NCBI GenBank assembly: GCA_030536995.1
Contig: JAUNOY010000025.1
Span: forward strand, 1 to 37,486
DNA length: 37,486 nucleotides
DNA from: Eubacteriales bacterium
GTDB taxonomy: Bacteria > Bacillota > Clostridia > Lachnospirales > Lachnospiraceae
Reading direction: 5' to 3'
A program made the position numbers and the translations under genes. The notes under the pieces are model-generated. The model searched no databases, was not told the DNA's origin, and was given only the letters and a program-made list of their open reading frames with translations. This document shows, piece after piece, positions 21,864-28,393 of this stretch; the first letter of the stretch is position 1; each line of letters starts with the position of its first letter.

Positions 21864-22421
21864 ATGAAAAGCAGTGGAAAGAGAGAAAAAACAATCTATG
21901 ACGATTCTCTGACCAGAATATTTTTGGGGTCGGGTTTCACTATGTTTATGATCTTGCTGATTGCCTGCATCATCATAGGCATTACTGTGTTGTTTTACAG
22001 GCGTACAGATTCTGAAGGAATAAAAATTATACTTTTTTGTTTGACTCTGGTCGTGCCATGTTCTTATGGAATCCCTCTGTATAGTCTGTTTAAGGCATGG
22101 AAGCAGGAACGCAGGCTCGGTATATACTGGAAAGACCGGACAGATCAAGACCGTTCGGAGTGGGAGAGAGACTGGTATCTGACCTGTGACCGGGGCGGAT
22201 TTATTCTCTGTCACAGAAATTTTATCAGACGAATCGTTGGCCGCAAGGTAGAAACGGAGATTGCAGAGCATGCCAGAGGAAAAGTCTATTATGTGGTGTA
22301 TGAGGATATGGATGGAAAAACACGTAAATTGAAATTTTCTTCTGATTCCCTTGCGTCGGAGTTTCAGAATTGGTTTAAAAAACAGGCGTATAAAAGATTC
22401 TCCCATTCTATGGATGAATGA
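21864..22421 (+). CDS. two-TM protein with cytoplasmic beta domain, unknown function
   Basis: 185 residues. Membrane segments at about 24-46 and 55-75, then a basic soluble domain with WYLTCDRGGFILCHRNFIRR, VYYVVYEDMDGKTRKLKFSS and a final helix (EFQNWFKKQAYKRF). The beta domain followed by a helix again resembles small bacterial PH-like membrane proteins, as at 8808 and 10080. AGGAG 13 nt before the ATG. Last gene of the operon. A third copy of the shared promoter pattern overlaps its 3' end. Confidence 0.75.
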   Translation: MKSSGKREKTIYDDSLTRIFLGSGFTMFMILLIACIIIGITVLFYRRTDSEGIKIILFCLTLVVPCSYGIPLYSLFKAWKQERRLGIYWKDRTDQDRSEWERDWYLTCDRGGFILCHRNFIRRIVGRKVETEIAEHARGKVYYVVYEDMDGKTRKLKFSSDSLASEFQNWFKKQAYKRFSHSMDE

Positions 22422-22429
22422 AGTATAAT
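22401..22429 (+). promoter_or_regulatory. promoter overlapping the 3' end of the 21864 gene
   Basis: -35 region TCCCAT (22401-22406), 17-bp spacer ending GAAG, TATAAT (22424-22429). Followed by an excellent ribosome site AAGGGGGG (22439-22446) and an ATG at 22459 that hits a stop after six codons. Confidence 0.45.
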
Positions 22430-22458
22430 TAATGAACATAAGGGGGGATAAATTTATA

Positions 22459-22707
22459 TGTTGGTTTGCGGTATTTAAAGTATAGAGTCGTTTTGACTGG
22501 CGAAAGATGTAGGGGAAAAATAACGGGTATTATGGATTAAAATGCCGGATATATAATTAGTGGAATTCCTGCAAAAAAGCACTCGTATATTGTGAAAATC
22601 AAGAACCGAAACCTATGGGGACAATTATTCCGCTGATAATTTTGGTCTTGACAGTTATATATCTTATTGTTGATATAATCAGGAATGGAAATAATTGGAA
22701 AAGATGA
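22459..22707 (+). pseudogene. remnant of a small membrane-protein gene
   Basis: This otherwise gene-free stretch before the VanR-like gene begins with a promoter and ribosome site, then MLVCGI and a stop. Its far end has an open frame (about 22559-22707) reading KKALVYCENQEPKP and then a membrane segment (MGTIIPLIILVLTVIYLIVD) with a basic end. I take the two as the head and tail of one eroded gene, but the middle gives no coherent frame. Confidence is low. Confidence 0.35.
22648..22679 (+). promoter_or_regulatory. possible promoter of the VanR/VanS-like genes
   Basis: TTGACA at 22648-22653 is a perfect -35, but TATAAT (22674-22679) is 20 bp away. At 17 bp the hexamer is TGATAT. Either may serve; the spacing makes this tentative. 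Confidence 0.4.
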
Positions 22708-22731
22708 ACAGGACGCTAAGGGAGATACAGG

Positions 22732-23394
22732 ATGAATGAGAAAATTTTGATTGTAGATGACGAGAAGGAGATTGCAGATTTGCTGGAAGTTTATCTACAA
22801 AACGATCATTACGAGGTTTACAAATTTTATAATGGAAGGGATGCCCTGCGGTGTGTGGAAGAAACAGCAATCGATTTGGCTATTCTGGATGTAATGCTGC
22901 CGGATATTGACGGATTTCGTATCTGCCAGAAGATTCGGGTAAAGTTTTTCTTTCCGGTAATTATGCTCACTGCCAAAATCGAGGACAGCGACAAGATCAT
23001 GGGTCTGACCATTGGAGCGGATGATTATATTACGAAGCCATTTAATCCGCTGGAGGTAGTGGCGCGGGTAAAAACCCAGTTAAGGCGGTGCTCCAGATAT
23101 AATGTATCCATTTCCGGCCAGCCTGCGGAAAAAACAGAGTATGATATCAGAGGTCTTGTGATCAATAAAAACAGTCACAAATGCTTTTTATTTGGCAAAG
23201 AAGTATCGTTGACGCCCATTGAGTTTTCCATTCTCTGGTATTTATGTGAACATCAGGGAAAGGTTGTTCCATCAGAAGAGCTATTTGAGGCGGTATGGAA
23301 GGAAAAATATCTGAACAATAACAACACGGTGATGGCGCATATCGGGCGTCTCAGGGAAAAACTGGAAGAACCGGCGGAAACCAAGATTTATTAA
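22732..23394 (+). CDS. VanR-like OmpR-family response regulator, C-terminally truncated by frameshift
   Basis: 220 residues. Receiver: DD at 9-10, phospho-acceptor D53 in AILDVMLPDIDG, T80, K102 in YITKPFNPLEVVARVK, very like VanR. The winged-helix domain (about 130 on) has LVINKNSHKCFLFGKEVSLT and TPIEFSILWYL, also VanR-like. The frame stops at 23392-23394 after PAETKIY. Two bases later the missing end is present in another frame as IKTIWGVGYEIE with a stop at 23426-23428, overlapping the kinase start at 23415 as in intact vanRS pairs. A 2-nt loss at about 23388-23392 thus removes the last beta-hairpin (wing), which contacts DNA in OmpR-type regulators. GGGAG seven nt before the ATG. Confidence 0.85.
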   Translation: MNEKILIVDDEKEIADLLEVYLQNDHYEVYKFYNGRDALRCVEETAIDLAILDVMLPDIDGFRICQKIRVKFFFPVIMLTAKIEDSDKIMGLTIGADDYITKPFNPLEVVARVKTQLRRCSRYNVSISGQPAEKTEYDIRGLVINKNSHKCFLFGKEVSLTPIEFSILWYLCEHQGKVVPSEELFEAVWKEKYLNNNNTVMAHIGRLREKLEEPAETKIY

Positions 23395-23414
23395 AACCAT
23401 ATGGGGAGTGGGAT

Positions 23415-24500
23415 ATGAAATTGAATAAAAAGGGAAAAAATTTTCTGCTGGGAACTCTGTTAAAAAGTTATTTTGTACAGCTTGTAATCTGCTCTGTGAT
23501 TGTTATGATAGGTACGATTGTGCTGGATTTGGTTGCTTCGAGCCTGTCTCGTCGATGGTTTGGGGAATTATTCTTTTGGTATTACAGAGCGCTTTATGCA
23601 TTTGAGGCGGGGGTTGTTGTATGGGTGCTCTGTATTATATGGTTGACCTACCGGCTCATAAAAAAAGTGGTCAGCTATGTCTATGAATTACAGGCGGCAA
23701 CTGGAAAAATGTTTGATAAAAATACGGATTATATTGAGCTTTCTCCGGAACTCAGTGATATTGCTGTGAAGATCAACGCGTTAAAACAGGAAGCAGAGCA
23801 GAATGCGCGTCTTGCAAAAGAAAATGAGCGTAGGAAGAATGATCTGATTATGTATCTGGCTCATGATCTGAAAACGCCGCTTTCTTCCGTGATCGGATAT
23901 CTGACGTTATTACACGATGAACCTCAGATCTCAGAGGAAGTGAGGGAAAAATATCTTGCTATTGCCAGAAATAAGGCACAGCGGTTGGAAGATCTGATCA
24001 ATGAATTTTTTGAGATCACAAGATTCAACCTGTCGGAGATTACATTACAGTACACAGAAATCAACCTAACCCTCCTGCTGGAACAGTTGACTTTTGAGTT
24101 TCAGCCCATGCTGCAGGAAAAAGGTCTTCAATGCAGTCTTGACGTGCCCGAAAATCTGTTTCTTCGCTGCGATGCGAATAAGATTCAGCGGGTGTTTGAC
24201 AATTTGCTGCGTAATGCAATCATTTACAGCTTTTTGGATACCACGATTACCATTACTGCAGAATTGGCGGATAAAGAAATAACCATACGATTTGAGAATC
24301 ACGGAAACACCATTTCCAGAGAAAAACTGTCGTTGATTTTTGAACAGTTTTACCGGTTGGATGTGGAGAGAAGTACAAGCGGTGGTACAGGACTTGGTCT
24401 TGCCATTGCAAAACAGATTGTAGAGCTTCATAAGGGAAGGATTTTCGCTGAGAGTGAACAGGAAATCATCCGGTTTACGGTCATTCTTCCCGTTTCGTAA
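23415..24500 (+). CDS. VanS-like sensor histidine kinase
   Basis: 361 residues. Two membrane segments (about 15-44 and 60-82) with a very short outer loop, then a HAMP-like linker and HisKA domain with H-box YLAHDLKTPLSSVIGYL (His 150). ATPase: N-box FDNLLRNAIIYS (N263, N267), F-box region FEQFYR, G-box GGTGLGLA (323-330). The HDLKTPLSS and NLLRNA motifs and the pairing with a VanR-like regulator match VanS. The tiny sensor loop suggests sensing within the membrane or of a lipid-linked ligand. The start at 23415 overlaps the ancestral end of the regulator gene. The stop codon overlaps VanR-box-like repeats. Confidence 0.88.
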   Translation: MKLNKKGKNFLLGTLLKSYFVQLVICSVIVMIGTIVLDLVASSLSRRWFGELFFWYYRALYAFEAGVVVWVLCIIWLTYRLIKKVVSYVYELQAATGKMFDKNTDYIELSPELSDIAVKINALKQEAEQNARLAKENERRKNDLIMYLAHDLKTPLSSVIGYLTLLHDEPQISEEVREKYLAIARNKAQRLEDLINEFFEITRFNLSEITLQYTEINLTLLLEQLTFEFQPMLQEKGLQCSLDVPENLFLRCDANKIQRVFDNLLRNAIIYSFLDTTITITAELADKEITIRFENHGNTISREKLSLIFEQFYRLDVERSTSGGTGLGLAIAKQIVELHKGRIFAESEQEIIRFTVILPVS

Positions 24501-24516
24501 GAAAATCGTAAGAAAT
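24495..24516 (+). promoter_or_regulatory. tandem VanR-box-like repeats
   Basis: TCGTAAGAAAA (24495-24505) and TCGTAAGAAAT (24506-24516) are back-to-back 11-bp direct repeats, one helical turn apart, as OmpR-family regulators bind. TCGTA-x-GAAA is, as I recall, the core of the VanR box. A TATAAA (24521-24526) lies just downstream as a possible -10, so the boxes would overlap the -35 region of a promoter for the 24690 and 25215 genes. Confidence 0.65.
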
Positions 24517-24562
24517 TCCGTATAAAATATGAGGAATTCCTTGTGAGGAAACAAAGAAAAGA

Positions 24563-24612
24563 AGGCTTTTGTTCTGATACAATAACCCTATCAGAGCAAA
24601 GGTCTTTTTCTT
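24563..24612 (+). terminator. long stem-loop with T-tract in the leader (terminator or attenuator)
   Basis: GGCTTTTGTTCTGATA (24565-24579 region) pairs with TATCAGAGCAAAGGTC (24589-24604) over about 14 of 16 positions around a CAATAACCC loop, followed by TTTTTCTT. It lies after the VanS-like gene but downstream of the VanR-box promoter candidate and before the gene at 24690, so it may end the vanRS transcript or attenuate the next one. Confidence 0.55.
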
Positions 24613-24689
24613 ATGCTCGTACAAATGCTCCGAGAAAATACGTAAACAACGCAGAAAAATATTTCAATATCATTCAGGAGGATATGACC

Positions 24690-25181
24690 ATGAAAAAAAA
24701 GAAAACAGTAAAACCAATTCTTGTAAGTTTTGTAATGCTTCTCTGCCTGACGGCGGCAGGGTGGACACATGCAGATTCTGATGTAAAAGGATTTACAGAT
24801 TTTTCACACATTGAAACGGAATATCTGGAAACATTGGAAAAACTGGACTGGCCGGAAGGGACCACATTACCGGAAACACTGGAAGGAGAAGAGAAAAGTA
24901 CATCTTTTCAGGTAGGCTATGGGGATACAAGAGCTTCCATTCTCTGGGAATATACATGGATAAAAGAATGGCTGGATACTTATCAGACAGAGCCAAAAGA
25001 GGCAGAGAAAGCACTGGAAACACTGGAAACAGCATTCGATATGCCTTATATGGGAGAAGACCGCTGTGATGACGCGACCAGAAGATACCTTCGTGACAAC
25101 ATCAGAAAAGCAAAAGAAGGAGATCCGTCCGGATTTATGGAGAGTATCCGTGCAAGTAATCCGGATGAAAGTGCATTTTAA
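24690..25181 (+). CDS. secreted protein of unknown function
   Basis: 163 residues from the ATG at 24690: AGGAGG (24676-24681) has an ideal 8-nt spacer there, while the frame itself is open from 24543. N-terminal signal peptide: KKKK, hydrophobic core ILVSFVMLLCLTAAG, then a probable cleavage after THA. The mature part is acidic and helical, rich in Glu-Thr-Leu repeats (ETEYLETLEKLD, EAEKALETLETAFD), without known motifs. Placed between VanR-box-like repeats and a D,D-carboxypeptidase gene, so probably exported as part of the same cell-wall response. It may act as a helper or inhibitor of the peptidase; that is inference. Confidence 0.78.
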   Translation: MKKKKTVKPILVSFVMLLCLTAAGWTHADSDVKGFTDFSHIETEYLETLEKLDWPEGTTLPETLEGEEKSTSFQVGYGDTRASILWEYTWIKEWLDTYQTEPKEAEKALETLETAFDMPYMGEDRCDDATRRYLRDNIRKAKEGDPSGFMESIRASNPDESAF

Positions 25182-25214
25182 CAATAAAATTTTTTACTAT
25201 AGGATAAACAGAAT

Positions 25215-26135
25215 ATGAAAAAGAAACGAAGAAAGAGAAGAAAACGCATAGGATGCCTGGGAATCAGTTTTTTATTTTTGTTCGCCATCATTTTTGCTGG
25301 TGTGTGTATTCTGCCCTGGGTGAAAAATCTGAAAAAAATAAGCATTTCCTATGATGCAAAAGCATTGCTTCTCACAAATCGTTCCAATGGGGAGGTGTTT
25401 CTGTCAAAAAGAGAGGAGGAACCGGAACTTCCAGCCAGTCTGGCAAAGCTTTTTGTTGTGGAATATGCCGCGGAAATCGCAGCGCCGGATGCGATTGTTT
25501 CTGCCAACTGGGAAGCAATTTCCATGACAAAGCAGGGATCTTCTGTTGCATGGATACAGGAAAGAGAATATTTTCTGCATAATCTCTTTGCTGCCATGCT
25601 GGTTCCGTCCGGAAATGATGCCGCATATGTAGTTGCTGATTATTGCGGTGGGATTCTTTCCCCCCAATCCGGAACAACACAGGAACGTATTCAGGTATTT
25701 ATGAACTGCTTAAATACGCATTTACAGGAAAAAGGGTATAAGGACACGGTTCTATACGATCCGAGCGGTTTTGATCAGGAAGCTGCAACAACGGCATCAG
25801 ACCTTGCCGCTGTTACAGAACGGCTTTTGGAATACAAATGGTTTCGGGATATGGTATCTCAGAATGTCTATACAGCTACTTTGCCGGATGGAAGCACAGT
25901 AAACTGGCAGAACACCAATGATTTCCTGAACCCTTCCTCAGAGTATTATAATGAAAATGTCCTTGGAATAAAAACAGGTTCTATGTCTGACAATTACAGC
26001 TTAATTGTGCTCTATCAGCAGCATGGAAAAGAATTTTTAATCTGCAGTCTGGGCTCTAAGTCCGATGCTTCCAGATACGAGGATGTCATCCATATCCTGA
26101 AAACCATAGATGAGTCGAATTATCTCAGTCGATGA
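25215..26135 (+). CDS. membrane-anchored D-alanyl-D-alanine carboxypeptidase (peptidase S11)
   Basis: 306 residues. Very basic start (KKKRRKRRKR), one membrane segment (15-35) as uncleaved anchor or signal, then the serine D,D-peptidase fold: SLAK (nucleophile Ser 75, Lys 78), SGN (Ser 132, Asn 134), KTG (253-255). YDPSGFDQEAATTASDLA near 181-198 is typical of DacA/PBP5-type enzymes. The C-terminal PBP5 domain is absent. It would trim the terminal D-Ala of peptidoglycan stem peptides outside the cell. AGGATAAACAG before the ATG; 33 nt after the secreted-protein gene. Linkage to VanR/VanS-like genes suggests regulation by cell-wall stress. It is a serine enzyme, unlike the zinc VanY/VanXY peptidases. 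Confidence 0.9.
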   Translation: MKKKRRKRRKRIGCLGISFLFLFAIIFAGVCILPWVKNLKKISISYDAKALLLTNRSNGEVFLSKREEEPELPASLAKLFVVEYAAEIAAPDAIVSANWEAISMTKQGSSVAWIQEREYFLHNLFAAMLVPSGNDAAYVVADYCGGILSPQSGTTQERIQVFMNCLNTHLQEKGYKDTVLYDPSGFDQEAATTASDLAAVTERLLEYKWFRDMVSQNVYTATLPDGSTVNWQNTNDFLNPSSEYYNENVLGIKTGSMSDNYSLIVLYQQHGKEFLICSLGSKSDASRYEDVIHILKTIDESNYLSR

Positions 26136-26179
26136 AGATCCCCACTTCTAAAACAGATGAGGAATTCGAGAGAGGACTA

Positions 26180-26207
26180 TTTACATTATAGAAAGATACG
26201 GTATAAT
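26180..26207 (+). promoter_or_regulatory. sigma-A promoter of the DUF1349 gene
   Basis: -35 TTTACA (26180-26185), 16-bp spacer, -10 TATAAT (26202-26207), 32 nt before the ATG. Confidence 0.65.
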
Positions 26208-26239
26208 GTTATTAAAAGTCTTGAAAAGGGGAGAGACAT

Positions 26240-26845
26240 ATGGATTTCAAAGAATTTCACTGGACACGCCAGCCGGAAAGTTTCCAGATTTTGGATAATA
26301 AAATTATCGTGGTAACAAAGCCGCATACCGATTTGTGGCAGAGGACATATTATGATTTTCAAAACGACAATGCACCGGTCTTTCAAATGGAAACAGAGGA
26401 AAAGTATTTCAGCTTTGTTGTAAAAACTGAATTTGCAGAAAGTCATCATCGCTTTGACCAGTGTGGTGTTGTGATGTATCTGGACAGTGAAAACTGGTTA
26501 AAAGGTTCTATTGAATACGAAAATGAGCAGTTTCAGCATCTGGGAAGCGTTGTGACCAATCATGGGTATTCTGACTGGGCTACAACTGCTATAGATGCAG
26601 AAATAAAATCCATGTGGTATCGCCTGAGCAGAAGAGAAGATGATTATTGCATCGAGTGTTCCCGTGACGGGGTTCATTTCAGCCAGATGAGGGTATGCCA
26701 TATGTTTCAGGGCAATGGGAAAATTTCTTTTGGAATTTATGCCTGTTCCCCAGAGGACTCCTCATTCAAAGCGGTGTTCAGCCATATGGAGATGACCGAA
26801 TGTCAATGGAAAGCTCATGATGGGCAGCAGCCGGATGAGGTTTGA
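26240..26845 (+). CDS. DUF1349 concanavalin-like beta-sandwich protein
   Basis: 201 residues, soluble. The pattern of FSFVVKTEF, FDQCGVVMYLDSENWLKGSI, VVTNHGYSDWAT and GKISFGIYACSPEDSSFKAVF is that of DUF1349 (PF07081), a jelly-roll family in the concanavalin A-like lectin/glucanase fold, often annotated as a regulator of enolase by analogy only. No signal peptide, so probably cytoplasmic; possibly a carbohydrate binder. GGGGAGAG precedes the ATG. Single-gene unit with its own promoter and a shared bidirectional terminator. Confidence 0.85.
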   Translation: MDFKEFHWTRQPESFQILDNKIIVVTKPHTDLWQRTYYDFQNDNAPVFQMETEEKYFSFVVKTEFAESHHRFDQCGVVMYLDSENWLKGSIEYENEQFQHLGSVVTNHGYSDWATTAIDAEIKSMWYRLSRREDDYCIECSRDGVHFSQMRVCHMFQGNGKISFGIYACSPEDSSFKAVFSHMEMTECQWKAHDGQQPDEV

Positions 26846-26854
26846 GCCATACAA

Positions 26855-26897
26855 AGAAAAACTGGAGAGCGTTCAGTGAACGTCCTCCAGTTTTTCT
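26855..26897. terminator. bidirectional terminator between converging genes
   Basis: AGAAAAACTGGAG (26855-26867) pairs with CTCCAGTTTTTCT (26885-26897), with inner arms CGTTC/GAACG. U-tracts form on both strands. The stop of the minus-strand gene (26873-26875) lies inside the loop region. Confidence 0.9.
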
Positions 26898-27544
26898 GCG
26901 TTTTTTCGAAGCGCCAGCCACATGGTAATGAAAATGACAACATAGATCAACATACCGACTCCGGCAGATTCCCGGGCAAATTTCGTGGAGAGGTTGAATT
27001 TCGCCTGTTCTGCGCCAACTGCTCCACTATAAGTTTCCAGAGCCCAGTCCAGTTTCAGAAGGTAATAAAAAACGATTCCTATGTAGAAGGCAAGGGTTCC
27101 TCCTATTATTCCGGCATAAAGATTCAAGGAAGGTTTCCAGGAAGAAATGCCTTGTTTTGCAACGAAATAAAACAAGAATATCATAGCTCCACTTCCGAAA
27201 AGCAACAGAACCAGTTCCATAACAAATATGGAAATCATGGTATTTCCACTTTGGCGGACAAACATTTCGGTAAGCGCGTCAATTCCTGTTTTTAATAATG
27301 TGGCAGCCGCTCCAAAGAGAGCTGCCTGACCAAGAACCTTGGGATAACTGTCAATATTGAACATGTATTCCCGAATTGCAACATAAAGAGCCCCTGTGTA
27401 CAGGAACCACCACAGCAGAGACAACAGGAAGAACTGGTCGAAATATCCCCATGCCATGTATGGCATATTCACAGTCACTTTGGAAAGGAATCCGAAAAAA
27501 ATAGTTGCTGCAATGACAATATAAACATCTTTTCTATAATCCAT
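26873..27544 (-). CDS. six-TM membrane protein, unknown function
   Basis: 223 residues from the ATG at 27544 (GGGAGG seven nt upstream; a TTG two codons earlier is too close to the ribosome site). Six or seven hydrophobic segments, short loops, one longer outer loop around TYSGAVGAEQAKFNLSTKFA near the end. A polar patch MPYMAWGYFDQFFLL near 28-43 is conserved-looking. Own promoter on the minus strand (TTGAAA, 18-bp spacer, TATACT), divergent from the two-component operon at 27701. No family named; the divergent position suggests it may be linked to that system. Confidence 0.78.
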   Translation of the reverse strand: MDYRKDVYIVIAATIFFGFLSKVTVNMPYMAWGYFDQFFLLSLLWWFLYTGALYVAIREYMFNIDSYPKVLGQAALFGAAATLLKTGIDALTEMFVRQSGNTMISIFVMELVLLLFGSGAMIFLFYFVAKQGISSWKPSLNLYAGIIGGTLAFYIGIVFYYLLKLDWALETYSGAVGAEQAKFNLSTKFARESAGVGMLIYVVIFITMWLALRKNAEKLEDVH

Positions 27545-27566
27545 AGGCAATCCTCCCTTTTCTTTG

Positions 27567-27596
27567 AGTATAGCATGGAAAAGATAGAAATTTCAA
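27567..27596 (-). promoter_or_regulatory. promoter of the six-TM gene
   Basis: Minus strand: -35 TTGAAA (27591-27596), 18-bp spacer, -10 TATACT (27567-27572). Confidence 0.6.
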
Positions 27597-27640
27597 TCTT
27601 ATATTTCTCTGTTTTTTGATTATAAACTGCATCTGGATTC

Positions 27641-27669
27641 TATACAAAATTCCGAATTTTTGGTATAAT
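27641..27669 (+). promoter_or_regulatory. promoter of the OmpR/HisKA two-component operon
   Basis: -35 TATACA (27641-27646), 17-bp spacer, -10 TATAAT (27664-27669), 32 nt before the regulator ATG. Confidence 0.65.
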
Positions 27670-27700
27670 TAAGACAATAATTGTTACACGAGGTACCAAC

Positions 27701-28393
27701 ATGAAAAAGATTCTAGTGGTAGAGGATGACTTGGCGTTGAGCACAGGTCTTTGTTTTGAACTGGATACGGAAGGTTACCTGTCCATGTCGGCATTTAACT
27801 GTCAGAAAGCCCGCCATCTATTAAAAAATGGAGATTTGGATCTGGTGCTTCTGGATGTAAATCTGCCGGATGGAAATGGATTTGAGCTGTGCAAAGAGAT
27901 CAAGAACGCTTATCCGGAGCTTCCAGTGATTTTTCTGACTGCCAATGACCTGGAACAGAACGTCCTCGAAGGATTTGACCTTGGAGCAGAGGATTATGTG
28001 ACCAAACCCTTTAATATGAAAATCCTTCTTCTCCGGGTAGAAGTGGCGCTGCGCCGTACCGAGGGGCAGAAGACTTCCGGAAGAAATATGCTCTGGAGTG
28101 ACGGAGTTCTGGTGCTGGACTTTACAGCTCTAACTGCACAACGAGGCGGAGAAACACTGTCTATCACGCCCAATGAATATAAGCTTTTGCGGACATTGAC
28201 AGAAAATGCCGGCCAGATTTTGACCAGACAGGTGCTTCTGGAACGCCTCTGGGACAGCGATGGAAACTTTATTGATGATCACACGCTGACTGTAACCATG
28301 AACCGCTTGCGGGCAAAGATTGAAGATTCTTCCCATGTTTATATTCAGACCGTGCGGGGCATGGGCTACATCTGGAAAGGAAATCCCCAATGA
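27701..28393 (+). CDS. OmpR-family response regulator (Bce/VirR-like)
   Basis: 230 residues. Receiver: E8/D9/D10, phospho-acceptor D52 in LLDVNLPDGNG, T80, K102 in YVTKPFNMKILLLRV. Winged-helix domain from about 130, with LSITPNEYKLLRTL and LTVTMNRLRAKIED and the complete wing VYIQTVRGMGYIW, the part missing in the VanR-like regulator of this window. CGAGGTACC before the ATG. Its stop overlaps the kinase start as ATGA. The gene order regulator-kinase-ATPase-permease is that of peptide-sensing systems, so it probably controls the downstream exporters. Tandem 11-bp repeats at 34047-34068 are candidate sites. Confidence 0.92.
   Translation: MKKILVVEDDLALSTGLCFELDTEGYLSMSAFNCQKARHLLKNGDLDLVLLDVNLPDGNGFELCKEIKNAYPELPVIFLTANDLEQNVLEGFDLGAEDYVTKPFNMKILLLRVEVALRRTEGQKTSGRNMLWSDGVLVLDFTALTAQRGGETLSITPNEYKLLRTLTENAGQILTRQVLLERLWDSDGNFIDDHTLTVTMNRLRAKIEDSSHVYIQTVRGMGYIWKGNPQ

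Noticed and set aside
24543-24689. N-terminal extension of the secreted protein
   Set aside because: It would bury the signal peptide behind 49 residues and run through the leader hairpin; AGGAGG places the start at 24690.
22732-26135. A vancomycin-resistance operon (VanR/VanS-like genes plus peptidase)
   Set aside because: There is no D-Ala-D-Lac/Ser ligase, VanH, VanX, VanXY or VanT gene in the window, and the peptidase is a serine S11 enzyme rather than zinc VanY. Only the regulators and a box-like motif are Van-like.
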